This document shows positions 50,470 to 60,117 of a stretch of DNA of 64,000 nt, piece by piece; position 1 is the first letter of the stretch; the number at the start of each line of letters is the position of its first letter. This DNA is from Algoriphagus boritolerans DSM 17298 = JCM 18970 (GTDB lineage: Bacteria; Bacteroidota; Bacteroidia; Cytophagales; Cyclobacteriaceae). Both the position numbers and the translations under genes were made by a program. The stretch is taken from contig NZ_FNVR01000011.1 in assembly GCF_900108085.1 (NCBI RefSeq), positions 1 through 64,000 of the forward strand. The letters are read 5' to 3'. A model generated the notes under the pieces. It worked only from the letters and a program-made list of their open reading frames with translations, was not told where the DNA came from and did not search any database.

Positions 50470-51570
50470 CTATCGGTAGGATGTTGGATTGGTAACTACT
50501 TTTGTCAAATAGACTGCAATATTAGGGAAATTTTGTGACAAAAGCTCCCCTAATAATTCTTTTGTAAAAATTTCACTCTCATAGTGCCCGATGTCGCAAA
50601 GGATCAATTGATCTTCTGCGTCGAAAAACTCGTGGTATTTCACATCGGAAGTGACAAATACGTCTGCTCCGGCTCGTTTGGCATCAGGTAAAAGAAAAAC
50701 TCCGGCTCCGCCGCAGACAGCCACTTTGGTGATTTTTCCGGAAATCATTGTAGTATGCTTGATGATCCGGAGATTCATTTTCTCTTTGAGATAATCTAAA
50801 AATTCTCCGCTATCCATCGGTTTGGGCATCGTGCCAATCATGCCTGCTCCGACTTCCTGATTTTCGTTTTCCAAGGAAATTAAATAATAGGCCACCTCTT
50901 CATAGGGATGGGCTTTTTTCATAGCACTGATCACTTTATTGCTCAGATAGGTCGGGAGGATTACCTCAATTCTGATTTCTTTTTCAAACTGAGGTGTGCC
51001 TGGCTTACCAGAATAAGGCTTGGCATTATCCGAAGGGGTGAAAGTACCCATGCCTTCGAGCTGAAACGAACAGTCTTTGTATTCACCGATTTGTCCGGCA
51101 CCAGCCGCAAATACAGCGTCTAAGACTTCCCCTTTTTTTTCGACTGGAACAAAAAAATCCAATTTGCTCAGGACCTGTTTTTTGGGTTGGAGAATTTTGG
51201 TATGGGTGAGCCCAAGTCTTTCGCAGATTCGTTTGTTCACGCCCAATGCTACATGATCCAGATTAGTGTGTATGGCAAAAATAGCAATGTCGTTCTTGAT
51301 CGCTTTGATGACCGTTCGCTCTACGTAATTTCTTCCGGTTAAGCTTTTTAGGCCTTTAAAAACGATCGGATGGTGGGCAACAATCAGATTTGCACCAAGC
51401 TGAATGGCTTCATCCACCACAGCTTCCGTACAATCGAGTGTGCAGACTACACCTTTCAATCCCTCCTTACGATCCCCACAGATCAAAGTCGCATTATCGT
51501 AACCTTCCTGATAGGCCGGTGGAGCCAAACGCTCCAGGTAAGAAATCACATCCTGAATCCTGTATCCCAT
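50470..51570 (-). CDS. Nif3-like dinuclear metal-centre protein
   Basis: A 366-residue Nif3/YqfO protein of the long type with an inserted middle domain (about 130-225). Metal-binding histidines are visible in VAHHPIVF, HTNLDHVALG and ICDIGHYESE. These proteins form hexameric toroids with two metal ions per subunit and have been annotated as GTP cyclohydrolase type 2, but the physiological reaction is not settled. First gene of the operon with the zinc-ribbon protein. Confidence 0.92.
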   Translation of the reverse strand: MGYRIQDVISYLERLAPPAYQEGYDNATLICGDRKEGLKGVVCTLDCTEAVVDEAIQLGANLIVAHHPIVFKGLKSLTGRNYVERTVIKAIKNDIAIFAIHTNLDHVALGVNKRICERLGLTHTKILQPKKQVLSKLDFFVPVEKKGEVLDAVFAAGAGQIGEYKDCSFQLEGMGTFTPSDNAKPYSGKPGTPQFEKEIRIEVILPTYLSNKVISAMKKAHPYEEVAYYLISLENENQEVGAGMIGTMPKPMDSGEFLDYLKEKMNLRIIKHTTMISGKITKVAVCGGAGVFLLPDAKRAGADVFVTSDVKYHEFFDAEDQLILCDIGHYESEIFTKELLGELLSQNFPNIAVYLTKVVTNPTSYR

Positions 51571-51610
51571 AATTTTTCTTTTCTTTGGTCAAAAATAACA
51601 ATTCCTGTCG

Positions 51611-52657
51611 ATGACTTGGTACGCCTTCCTTTTAGCCCCCTTTGCGCTGATTTTTCGGGTGATCACCGATGTTAGAAATTTTCTGTTTGACCATAGGATT
51701 CTCAAGAGCTATAAATCACCTATTCCATCCCTGATCATAGGCAATCTCAGTGTAGGCGGTACAGGCAAGACTCCCATGGTAGAATTTTTAATCCGAAATC
51801 TTGGCAATGATAAAACCATCGCCACGCTCAGTAGAGGGTATGGTAGAAAAACAAAAGGTTTTCTGAAAGCGAATACCCAAAGTACCCCTTTGGAAATCGG
51901 CGATGAACCACTTCAGATTTTCCGTAAATTCAAAGAAAAAGTCCCTGTTTTTGTGGGAGAAGATCGGGTCTCCGCGCTGAAAAAAATAGCAGAAATGACC
52001 CCCAAGACGGAATTAGTCTTGTTGGATGATGCCTTTCAGCATCGAAAGCTCATAGGGGATTTTTATTGTTTGTTGACGCCTTTCGAAGCCCCGTTTTACA
52101 AGGATTTTCTTTTGCCGATGGGAAGATTGAGAGAAAGCCGGGGAGGGGCAAAGCGAGCTGATTTGGTGGTAGTGACGAAATGCCCCACGAATTTGTCTGA
52201 AAATCAAAGAGCCGGGAGTTTGTTGGAATTGAAACCCTATATCCAAAAGAGTACGCCTGTGTTTTTTTCACAGATTGGCTATGGAGATCCTTATCCGATT
52301 GACCATGAAACACCTTTTTGTGAAAATGTAATTTTGGTCTCAGGATTGGCCAATGATCAACCCTTTCTTGAATACTGTGCCCAAAAGTACGCTGTACAGG
52401 AGGTAGTTTCTTTTCCCGATCATCATGACTATGGAGCGAAAGATGGTCACAGGATTTTGAACTTGATGCAAAAACACAAATCCCAAAGTCCCGTTCTACT
52501 CACTACAGAAAAAGACGCAATCAAACTTAAATCCTTGGCAAATCAGGGATATTTGGGGGAAATTCCGATTTTTGTGCTTCCTATTGAAGCAGAATTTGAT
52601 CAAGAAGACAAAGAAATGCTGCTCAGTTACATTCGGAGAAAATTCAAAAAGCAGTGA
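51611..52657 (+). CDS. lpxK: tetraacyldisaccharide 4'-kinase LpxK
   Basis: An inner-membrane-associated kinase of lipid A synthesis that phosphorylates the 4' position of the disaccharide precursor. The 348-residue protein has an N-terminal membrane-interacting helix (FLLAPFALIFRVITDVR), the P-loop GNLSVGGTGKTPMVEF, and DDAFQHRKL, the second conserved nucleotide-site motif. The next gene starts in a 4-bp GTGA overlap. Divergent from nif3 with a 40-bp gap. Confidence 0.93.
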   Translation: MTWYAFLLAPFALIFRVITDVRNFLFDHRILKSYKSPIPSLIIGNLSVGGTGKTPMVEFLIRNLGNDKTIATLSRGYGRKTKGFLKANTQSTPLEIGDEPLQIFRKFKEKVPVFVGEDRVSALKKIAEMTPKTELVLLDDAFQHRKLIGDFYCLLTPFEAPFYKDFLLPMGRLRESRGGAKRADLVVVTKCPTNLSENQRAGSLLELKPYIQKSTPVFFSQIGYGDPYPIDHETPFCENVILVSGLANDQPFLEYCAQKYAVQEVVSFPDHHDYGAKDGHRILNLMQKHKSQSPVLLTTEKDAIKLKSLANQGYLGEIPIFVLPIEAEFDQEDKEMLLSYIRRKFKKQ

Positions 52658-54612
52658 TCAAAAGATTAGTAATTTTTGTGGGGCTTGCTACCTTACTTTC
52701 GCTGCAGTGTTTATTTGCGCAACGGCCCATTCCAATGCAGCAGAATACAGGCGGATTTGGTCAAACAACCCGTCCAGCTCGGGAAGTGGTAGAGCAAGAG
52801 GATCAGGAAGATACGGACGGAAGAAGGCCCCTCTTGGATGATAGTACGAGGCAAGTATACGGCCCTAAGACCACGCTTTATTTTTTCGAAAAAGACCTCA
52901 AACGCAATCGACTTCAACTCTATGAGCAGGATACCCTTCTCCGCAATTTTCACAATTATGATCCGGTAGCAAAGCAAGGCTGGAAGTATCAGGATCTCGG
53001 CAACATAGGAAGTGCAGCAAAGCCTGTATTTTATGAAATCCCCGAGGTTATTGGATTGAATTCAGGATTTCATGCCTATGATTTGTACTTCCGTGACCCT
53101 GCCAAGCGGAAGTTTTACGACACTAAATCCCCGTTTACGGAAATGGCGGCCTTTTTCGGAGGTGGTCACAGAAATATGCTGGATATTTCTTTTGCCAGGA
53201 ATGTAAACTCACGATGGAATATCGGGATAGATTATAATACGCTTCGGGTAAGAAAAGCGCTCAATCCCATACGTCGGGATGATAACATGGTGGAGCAAAA
53301 TGCCTACTCCTTACATACCAATTACCGCTCTGAAAACGGGAAATATTGGCTGTTGGGTTCTTTTTCGAGGATGAGGCATGAGGTTTTTGAAATTGGAGGA
53401 ATCATTCCGCCTGAGGTTGACACCACCTCGCTTTACTTTACTTACGAGGATGCCAAAGTTTGGCTTCAAAATTCCCGTGCAAGAGACCTGAGACAGGATT
53501 ATCATCTGTATCATGAATATAAATTGGGAAATGGCCTTCAGATTTATCATACCTTGGATCGAAAAAATCAGAATATAGTTTTCGAGACTGATCTTACATC
53601 TTCTGATTCTCTTTTTTTCAACCCAGACCGACTGAATGATCAGCAGGACACTACTCAAAACCGAAGCGATTTTGCGGAGTGGAGAAATGAACTCGGTGTA
53701 AAGGGCTCTTACAAGGGATTTTATTACAATGCTTTTACCCGTTTTAGAAATGGGAGGATGATTAGTCCCTTTTTTCCTGATACTAGGGAAGCATTCAATG
53801 AGGTCTATATCGGAGGAGAACTGATCGGTCAACTCTCCGAAAAGTGGTCTATCAGCGCCGATGGCGAATACCTGATTCCAGACGCATTCCGAATTCATGG
53901 TCTTTTCAAGTCACCCTGGCTGGAACTGGAATATACCAAAGCACTGTATAAGCCCACTTCGATGCAGCAGATTTACTTCGGGAATCACTACCAATGGAAT
54001 AATGATTTTGATAACATCGGTGTGGATCAGATCAAAGGAAGGGTTATTTTGGACTTTGAAAAGGTCAGTCTGAGACCAAATCTGACGATCAATCGAGTCA
54101 ACAATTACGTTTTTTTCAATGAAGAACGAATTGCCACACAAGCATCGGGAGAAGCATTTATGCTCATGCCAGGCCTAATTGCCACGGTCCAAATCGGGAA
54201 GAAGTTCAAATTGGATGCAGAGGTTGTCTATACAGAAGTAACCGGAGGTGGGGCTGATAATTTCAGGATTCCTCGGTTATTCGGCAACACGAGATTCTAT
54301 TTTGACAGTCCGATGTTTGACGAAAATGTCTACGTGCAATTGGGAATTGACCTCAGGTATCGGTCGTCTTATTTTGCAGAAGCCTACAATCCTTCCTTTC
54401 AGCAATTTCACCTCCAGGACGGCTTTAATGTCTTTGCTTATCCTGTAGCGGATGTTTTTCTTGATTTTAGAATTAATCGGACGAGGGTTTTATTCAAATA
54501 TAATCACCTGAATTCAGGCTTTATGCAGCAGGATGGGTATTTCGTGACTCCGGATTACACCGGGTATCGCTCCTTTTTGGATCTGGGGATTTCCTGGTAT
54601 TTGTTTGATTGA
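52654..54612 (+). CDS. putative porin, outer-membrane beta-barrel
   Basis: A 652-residue outer-membrane protein of the putative-porin family common in Bacteroidota. It starts at a GTG inside the lpxK stop (GTGA). The signal peptide IFVGLATLLSLQCLFAQ is followed by a polar linker (residues about 25-65) and a long barrel with YDLYFRDP, FAEWRNELGVKG and a final LGISWYLFD ending in an aromatic-rich strand. Coupling to lpxK suggests coordinated envelope biogenesis. The transported solute is unknown. Confidence 0.8.
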   Translation: MIKRLVIFVGLATLLSLQCLFAQRPIPMQQNTGGFGQTTRPAREVVEQEDQEDTDGRRPLLDDSTRQVYGPKTTLYFFEKDLKRNRLQLYEQDTLLRNFHNYDPVAKQGWKYQDLGNIGSAAKPVFYEIPEVIGLNSGFHAYDLYFRDPAKRKFYDTKSPFTEMAAFFGGGHRNMLDISFARNVNSRWNIGIDYNTLRVRKALNPIRRDDNMVEQNAYSLHTNYRSENGKYWLLGSFSRMRHEVFEIGGIIPPEVDTTSLYFTYEDAKVWLQNSRARDLRQDYHLYHEYKLGNGLQIYHTLDRKNQNIVFETDLTSSDSLFFNPDRLNDQQDTTQNRSDFAEWRNELGVKGSYKGFYYNAFTRFRNGRMISPFFPDTREAFNEVYIGGELIGQLSEKWSISADGEYLIPDAFRIHGLFKSPWLELEYTKALYKPTSMQQIYFGNHYQWNNDFDNIGVDQIKGRVILDFEKVSLRPNLTINRVNNYVFFNEERIATQASGEAFMLMPGLIATVQIGKKFKLDAEVVYTEVTGGGADNFRIPRLFGNTRFYFDSPMFDENVYVQLGIDLRYRSSYFAEAYNPSFQQFHLQDGFNVFAYPVADVFLDFRINRTRVLFKYNHLNSGFMQQDGYFVTPDYTGYRSFLDLGISWYLFD

Positions 54613-54911
54613 TAGGAAATATGAGTCGAGCACTGGGACTCTTTTGTTTCCAGAATTCAGATGATGAAATTTTTAAAACAATGAATCTGATTATACGCTA
54701 TTCTGTCAGTAGACGAATATACCCTTGATTTTGGGCTGGGAGACCGAAGACGGAAGACCGAAGAAGTCCAAGAATTGGCATTTACCAGTTCATTTGAACT
54801 TCGAAGTAAGCTACTGGCAAAGTTCCGTATATTCATAATAATGAATAGTGAATGTTGAATTTCGAATACCGAAGAAGATGATTCATTAACTCTTCTAGAC
54901 TTAATATAAAG
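54613..54911. other. spacer with degenerate GAA-rich repeats
   Basis: About 300 bp without a gene. Around 54740-54890 short variants such as GACCGAAGACGGAAGACC, AATAGTGAATGTTGAATTTC and CGAATACCGAAGAAGATG repeat loosely; a similar GAATATCGAATGATGAAGAA lies near 24900. I read this as a dispersed low-complexity intergenic repeat. Confidence 0.5.
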
Positions 54912-55523
54912 ATGACTTGGGAGGAAAGTACCAGACAAAAGATGCTTCATCTGAAGCTGCCAACCGATCCGCGCTGGGTAGGGATAGCCGAAATGCAAAT
55001 TGAGGATATCCTAGTGGATCATGCCTACTGCGAGCAGAAAGCGGCTTCTTCCTGCATTAGTCTGATTCTTAGGTTCAACGATTTGGACGAATTAGTGGAT
55101 ACTTTGACGCCAATTGTGGCAGAGGAATGGGGGCATTTTGAGCGAGTGCTGGAGCAACTCCGAAAGCGAAACATGAAATTTGGCTTTCCCCGAAAGGATG
55201 AATATGTCATCAAGCTGAATGAGTTTGTCAAAAAAGGGGGCAACCGATGGCAGCAGCTCACAGAGCAGTTGCTGATGAATGCATTGATCGAAGCCCGAAG
55301 TTGCGAGCGGTTTAAGCTTTTGTCAAAAAACATCAAGGATGAGGAGCTCCGGAAATTTTATTATGAACTCATGATCTCAGAGGCAGGCCACTTCGTGACA
55401 TTCGTTGAGCTGGCCAAAAAATATCAAGATCCGGAGAAAGTAAATTCCCGCTGGAAAGAGTGGCTCGAATATGAAGGACAAGTATTGAAAAATCTGGATG
55501 TGAGAGGGGATCGGATGCATTAG
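54912..55523 (+). CDS. miaE: tRNA 2-methylthio-N6-isopentenyladenosine-37 hydroxylase MiaE
   Basis: A non-haem diiron monooxygenase that hydroxylates the modified adenosine 37 of some tRNAs. The 203-residue protein is a four-helix bundle with iron ligands in VDHAYCEQKAASS, VAEEWGHFERV, EARSCERFKL and ISEAGHFVTF, i.e. both E-x-x-H motifs. Length is normal. Monocistronic. Confidence 0.92.
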   Translation: MTWEESTRQKMLHLKLPTDPRWVGIAEMQIEDILVDHAYCEQKAASSCISLILRFNDLDELVDTLTPIVAEEWGHFERVLEQLRKRNMKFGFPRKDEYVIKLNEFVKKGGNRWQQLTEQLLMNALIEARSCERFKLLSKNIKDEELRKFYYELMISEAGHFVTFVELAKKYQDPEKVNSRWKEWLEYEGQVLKNLDVRGDRMH

Positions 55524-55743
55524 CATTTGTAAATTAAATTACTGAATTAGAGTTATTTATATTGTTTTAATAGGATGGTATTTTGAAAGCTAACTCATCC
55601 CGAACCTGTGTCCCGAAAACTTCAATATAATTCAGTTGATTGTTAAATTTTCCTCTTCAAATCATCAATTTCGCCGTATTTGCTTATAATTAGGAAAAGC
55701 TATTGAGGATTTTTGAATAAGCTGTTCTAAAAACGAACAATCC

Positions 55744-56988
55744 ATGAATTTGATCGAAAATGTCCGCGAGGCACTTAACTCTGTAAAAGTCCACTTGCTT
55801 CGTACTGTCCTTACCGGTGCGATTATTGCCATAGGGATTTCCTCTCTGGTAGGAATGTTGACCGCCATAGACGGAATCAAAGCGCAGATAGCTGAAAGTT
55901 TTGCGGGATTGGGTGCCAATTCTTTTGATGTCCGAAATAAAGGATTCAGCGGCGGAAGGGTAGTTCAGGAAGGAAAAACCGAAAAAACCTACCCGAGCAT
56001 CACCTATAAAGAAGCGAAGCAATTCAAAGAAGAATATGCTTCCATAGGGATTGCGACTGTTTTTAACGTCGTAACTGGATCTGCTGAAGTGAAAAGAGGC
56101 TCCAAAAAAACCAATCCAAATACCCGAATCCGAGGCGGGGACGAAAATTACCTTTCCATCAAAGCGGTGAAACTTGCAAAAGGCCGAAACTTCAGCAACA
56201 TGGAAGTACGGTACGGGAATTCAGTTGCCATTATAGGAAAAGAGCTCGAGGAACTTCTTTTTAATTCTGGAGAAGACCCAATTAATCAAAAAATTACCTT
56301 TTTGGGTAGGCCATATACGGTCATAGGAGTACTGGACAAACAAGGTGGAGTAGGTCAGGATCAGGGAGCAGATAGACAAATATTGATTCCAATCGAAAAC
56401 GCCTCCAGATTGGATACTCAGGGGACTTTTAATTATAGAATCACCGGGGTCGCCTCTGATCCGGGTAAAATAGATTATGAAATGGGGCAGGCTATTGGGA
56501 TCATGCGCAAAATCCGACAGGATCGAGTGGCGCAGGAAGATTCCTTTGAGCTTACCAAAAGTCAATCGGTCGCAGAAAGCCTGGAGGAAGTGGCCGGTTA
56601 CCTCCGGATCGGTGGGTTTGGAATCGGTTTTATTACCTTATTGGGAGCATCTATTGGATTGATGAATATTATGTTGGTCTCTGTCACCGAGCGAACGAGG
56701 GAAATAGGAATCAGAAAAGCGCTTGGTGCCACTCCACTACGTATCCGGCAGCAATTTTTGATAGAAGCAATAGTGATCTGCGTGATTGGGGGGATATTCG
56801 GAATGATTTTGGGCATCGGCATTGGAAACATCATTGCCAACTTTATAGGACCTGGGGGATTCTTGGTTCCTTGGCTTTGGATGATCGTTTCTTTCGGAAT
56901 ATGTATAATCGTAGGTTTGTTGGCAGGTTATATTCCGGCTTTCAAAGCAAGCAGACTCGATCCGATTGAGTCACTGAGATACGAGTAG
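55744..56988 (+). CDS. MacB-like ABC transporter permease
   Basis: A 414-residue permease of the MacB/FtsX type. One N-terminal membrane helix (VLTGAIIAIGISSLVGML, about 20-40), a large periplasmic MacB core domain (about 45-270) and three C-terminal helices (GFGIGFITLLGASIGLMNIM; VICVIGGIFGMILGIGIGNI; WMIVSFGICIIVGLLAGYI). It ends with the family tail PAFKASRLDPIESLRYE. No ATPase gene adjoins it, so it must pair with one encoded elsewhere. It is followed by a strong terminator. Confidence 0.9.
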   Translation: MNLIENVREALNSVKVHLLRTVLTGAIIAIGISSLVGMLTAIDGIKAQIAESFAGLGANSFDVRNKGFSGGRVVQEGKTEKTYPSITYKEAKQFKEEYASIGIATVFNVVTGSAEVKRGSKKTNPNTRIRGGDENYLSIKAVKLAKGRNFSNMEVRYGNSVAIIGKELEELLFNSGEDPINQKITFLGRPYTVIGVLDKQGGVGQDQGADRQILIPIENASRLDTQGTFNYRITGVASDPGKIDYEMGQAIGIMRKIRQDRVAQEDSFELTKSQSVAESLEEVAGYLRIGGFGIGFITLLGASIGLMNIMLVSVTERTREIGIRKALGATPLRIRQQFLIEAIVICVIGGIFGMILGIGIGNIIANFIGPGGFLVPWLWMIVSFGICIIVGLLAGYIPAFKASRLDPIESLRYE

Positions 56989-57013
56989 ATATTATATTTA
57001 GCAATGATTAAAT

Positions 57014-57058
57014 AATCCCAAACTCCGGCCAAAGCCTGGATTTGGGATTTCTTTTTTC
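57014..57058 (+). terminator. terminator after ABC permease gene
   Basis: AATCCCAAA (57014-57022) pairs with TTTGGGATT (57041-57049), followed by TCTTTTTTC. It lies 25 bp past the stop codon. Confidence 0.8.
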
Positions 57059-57128
57059 TAAAAATTAGGTAAACAGTTTTTTGTTTTTTTTCAAAAAGTC
57101 CGGTTGGAATCTTTTATTTTTCCTTCCT

Positions 57129-58820
57129 ATGAATACGCATCAATACGACGCCATTGTGGTCGGTTCCGGAATCTCAGGTGGATGGGCCGCAAAAGAATTG
57201 TGTGAAAAAGGTCTGAAAACGCTTGTTCTCGAACGGGGAAGACTAGTCGAACACCTTAAGGATTACCCAACGATGACGGCGGATCCCTGGGACATGCCAC
57301 ACCGCAATCAGATGCCAAGAGAAGACAAGCTTGAAAACCCGGTGGTGAATCGCTGCTATGCCTACAAGGAAGACACGGCCCATTTTTTTGTCAAAGATTC
57401 TGAACACCCTTATATTCAGGAGAAACCCTTTGACTGGGTAAGGGGCTATCAGGTAGGAGGTAAGTCATTGATTTGGGCTCGGCAGACACAAAGATGGAGC
57501 AAGTACGATTTTGAGGGTCCTGGCAGAGATGGATTTGCGGTAGACTGGCCGATACGGTATGAGGACCTTGCTCCTTGGTACAGTCATGTGGAGCGATTTG
57601 TGGGGATTAGCGGAAATTATGATGGCTTGGACACCTTGCCGGATGGGGAGTTTTTACCGGCATGGCAGATGAATTGTGTCGAGAAGGAGATTCAAAAGCG
57701 GATTCTTGATGCATACGGAGACCGGAAGTTTATCATTGGGCGATGTGCACATTTGACTCAACCAAATGACGTTCATCTGGCCCAAGGCCGCGGACAATGC
57801 ATGGCACGTAATCAGTGTTACCGGGGCTGTCCTTTTGGAGGCTATTTCAGTTCTAACTCTTCGACTTTACCTCATGCTGCGAAAACCGGAAACTTTACTC
57901 TTAGACCCGATTCTGTGGTTCATTCCTTGATTTGGGATGAGAAAAAGCAAAAGGTTACCGGTGTCAGAGTTATTGATCGAGTGACCAAAGCTGCCACAGA
58001 ATATTTTGCCAGGGTTATTTTTCTGAATGCATCTGCGCTAAATACAAATTTGATTTTGCTGAATTCCACCTCGGAACGGTTTCCTGAAGGATTGGGGAAT
58101 GACTCCGGAGTTTTGGGTAAGTATATCGCCTTTCATAATTATCGGGGTTCGATGAGTGCAAGCTTTGAAGGCTTTGAGGATAGCTACTATTCCGGCAGAA
58201 GGCCAACAGCGGTGATGCTTCCCAATTTCAGAAATGTGAAAAAGCAAGAGATGGACTTTCAGCGCGGGTACATGAGTTTCTATACCGCAGGACGATCCGG
58301 ATGGGGAGGCGCTCGGGATATGCCATTTGGAGCACAATTCAAAGAAGCCAACTCCGTGCCCGGGCCATGGTCAGTATATATGATGATGCAGGGAGAGACG
58401 ATTCCCAAAGAAACCAATCAGGTAACCTTGAGTCCGGACCAAACAGACGAATGGGGAATTCCCTTGCTCAAAATCAATGTGTCCTATGATGAAAACGATG
58501 AAAAAATCCTTCAGGATTTTCTTGAGCAGGGTGAAGAAATGCTGACCAAAGCCGGATGCACCAATGTCCGAAAATCAGACAGCGGGCAAGCCCCCGGGTT
58601 GGATATTCACGAAATGGGGGGAGTCAGAATGGGCCGAGATCCAAAGACATCTTTATTGAACGGATTTAATCAGATGCATTTAGTCCCAAATGTCTTCGTG
58701 ACTGATGGAGCTTGTATGACCTCTACCGGTACTCAAAATCCATCCATCACCTACATGGCCTTGACTGCCAGGGCAGTGGATTATGCAGTGAATGAACTTA
58801 AAAAAGGCAGTATCCAATGA
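57129..58820 (+). CDS. GMC-family FAD-dependent oxidoreductase
   Basis: A 563-residue flavoprotein of the glucose-methanol-choline group. The N-terminal FAD motif is AIVVGSGISGGWAAKEL with ERG in LVLERGRL; the middle has VGGKSLIWARQTQRWS; the C-terminal substrate region ends with HEMGGVRMG and TGTQNPSITYMALTARA. A cysteine cluster GQCMARNQCYRGCPF resembles sugar or gluconate dehydrogenases of this family. The usual small-subunit (gluconate 2-dehydrogenase subunit 3) gene is not adjacent. Start at ATG 57129; a TTG at 57081 in the same frame overlaps the terminator region's T tract and is unlikely. Confidence 0.85.
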   Translation: MNTHQYDAIVVGSGISGGWAAKELCEKGLKTLVLERGRLVEHLKDYPTMTADPWDMPHRNQMPREDKLENPVVNRCYAYKEDTAHFFVKDSEHPYIQEKPFDWVRGYQVGGKSLIWARQTQRWSKYDFEGPGRDGFAVDWPIRYEDLAPWYSHVERFVGISGNYDGLDTLPDGEFLPAWQMNCVEKEIQKRILDAYGDRKFIIGRCAHLTQPNDVHLAQGRGQCMARNQCYRGCPFGGYFSSNSSTLPHAAKTGNFTLRPDSVVHSLIWDEKKQKVTGVRVIDRVTKAATEYFARVIFLNASALNTNLILLNSTSERFPEGLGNDSGVLGKYIAFHNYRGSMSASFEGFEDSYYSGRRPTAVMLPNFRNVKKQEMDFQRGYMSFYTAGRSGWGGARDMPFGAQFKEANSVPGPWSVYMMMQGETIPKETNQVTLSPDQTDEWGIPLLKINVSYDENDEKILQDFLEQGEEMLTKAGCTNVRKSDSGQAPGLDIHEMGGVRMGRDPKTSLLNGFNQMHLVPNVFVTDGACMTSTGTQNPSITYMALTARAVDYAVNELKKGSIQ

Positions 58821-58873
58821 TCCTGCCAGTTCAAAATTCAATACTTTTCTCCAAAAAAACTGTTTAAAATCAA

Positions 58874-59947
58874 ATGACAATTTTCTCTGTTTTTTCAAGC
58901 GAATTATCGGCCCAAGCTGAGCAAATCGGTAGACTTCCCCAGGAATGGTTAGAGGTAATCGTTCAGGAAAAATGGTTCAAACTTTTCGTCCCCCAAGATT
59001 TAGACGGTTTAGAATTGAATCTACCCCAAGCTTTGAAACTGGAAGAAAAGCTGGCGAGACTCGATGGAAGCCTGGGATGGACTGTCACACTCTGTGCAGG
59101 AGCCGGATGGTTTGTGGGATTTTTGGATCCAAAACTCAGTCAGGATATTTTCTCAGACCCAAAGGCTTGCCTGGCGGGTAGTGGTTTTGTTGGGGGTAAG
59201 GCCGACTTAAATGAAGGCAGCTACATAGTTTCAGGTTCCTGGACTTACGCCTCGGGAGCCTTGCATGCAACTCATTTTACAGCAAATTGTGAGCTCCTGG
59301 AAAATGGTAAACCCGTTTTTGACAAAAAGGGAAATCCGGTAATCAAGGCCTTTATACTCAAGAAGGATGAAGTGGAAATACTCGATGGCTGGAGCTATAT
59401 GGGGATGGTTGCGACAGGAAGTCATGCATTTAAAACCGAAAACTTGGTAATTCCGCAAAATCGGTCATTTGAAATTTTGCCTGAAAAAGTTTCCCTCCCG
59501 GAACCCATCTACCGCTTTCCATTTTTGCAGTTTGCCGAGCTTACTTTGACCGTAAATATTCTGGGCATAACAGAACATTTGGTGGAAATGATCAATGAAT
59601 CTTTTTGGAAGCGACATGAGTACCGGAAGTTTGGAAAAAAACACCTGCGATACTTTGAGAAAGTATCAGAAAAGCAAAGCAAGAGGCTGAGAACCCTGAA
59701 AAAGGAGTTTTACGAACTGGTGGATATCGCCTGGAAGGAAGTGCTGAAATCGGATGCTATTTCGAAGTCCACGCTCAGAAAAGTAAGCCGAACCAGCAGG
59801 AAACTCACCCAAACCTGCAGGGAAATTTCCGGCAAGCTGTATCCTTTTGCAGGACTGGAAGCTGCCAAAACCCACACAGAAATGAACCGGGTGTGGCGGG
59901 ATTTTAATACAGTAAGTCAGCATGCACTGCTTGTATTTCCATTTTGA
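58874..59947 (+). CDS. acyl-CoA-dehydrogenase-like flavoprotein
   Basis: A 357-residue protein of the acyl-CoA dehydrogenase fold. The N-terminal helical domain ends in LARLDGSLGWTVTLCAG, the beta domain has GSGFVGGKADLNEGSYIVSG then WTYASGALHATHFTA, and a helical C-terminal domain follows (LTVNILGITEHLVEMI). The WTYASG-type segment is like flavin-dependent hydroxylases (HsaA/HpaB-type relatives) rather than true acyl-CoA dehydrogenases, and the usual catalytic glutamate is not obvious. It follows the GMC gene after 53 bp, so the two may be co-transcribed. Confidence 0.7.
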   Translation: MTIFSVFSSELSAQAEQIGRLPQEWLEVIVQEKWFKLFVPQDLDGLELNLPQALKLEEKLARLDGSLGWTVTLCAGAGWFVGFLDPKLSQDIFSDPKACLAGSGFVGGKADLNEGSYIVSGSWTYASGALHATHFTANCELLENGKPVFDKKGNPVIKAFILKKDEVEILDGWSYMGMVATGSHAFKTENLVIPQNRSFEILPEKVSLPEPIYRFPFLQFAELTLTVNILGITEHLVEMINESFWKRHEYRKFGKKHLRYFEKVSEKQSKRLRTLKKEFYELVDIAWKEVLKSDAISKSTLRKVSRTSRKLTQTCREISGKLYPFAGLEAAKTHTEMNRVWRDFNTVSQHALLVFPF

Positions 59948-60117
59948 TCACAGAGGGACCCTTAACTATACTTCCCTTAATAAAGTGAACGCTTCTTGAC
60001 TAATTTTTGGCTTTAGCCTGTTTTTAAATCCATTCAAATAATTTGTCTATCAAAATGCGTTCGATTGATTAACTTTTCAAAAGTTATATTTCGTCAAAAA
60101 CCCAAAAAATCAAACCT

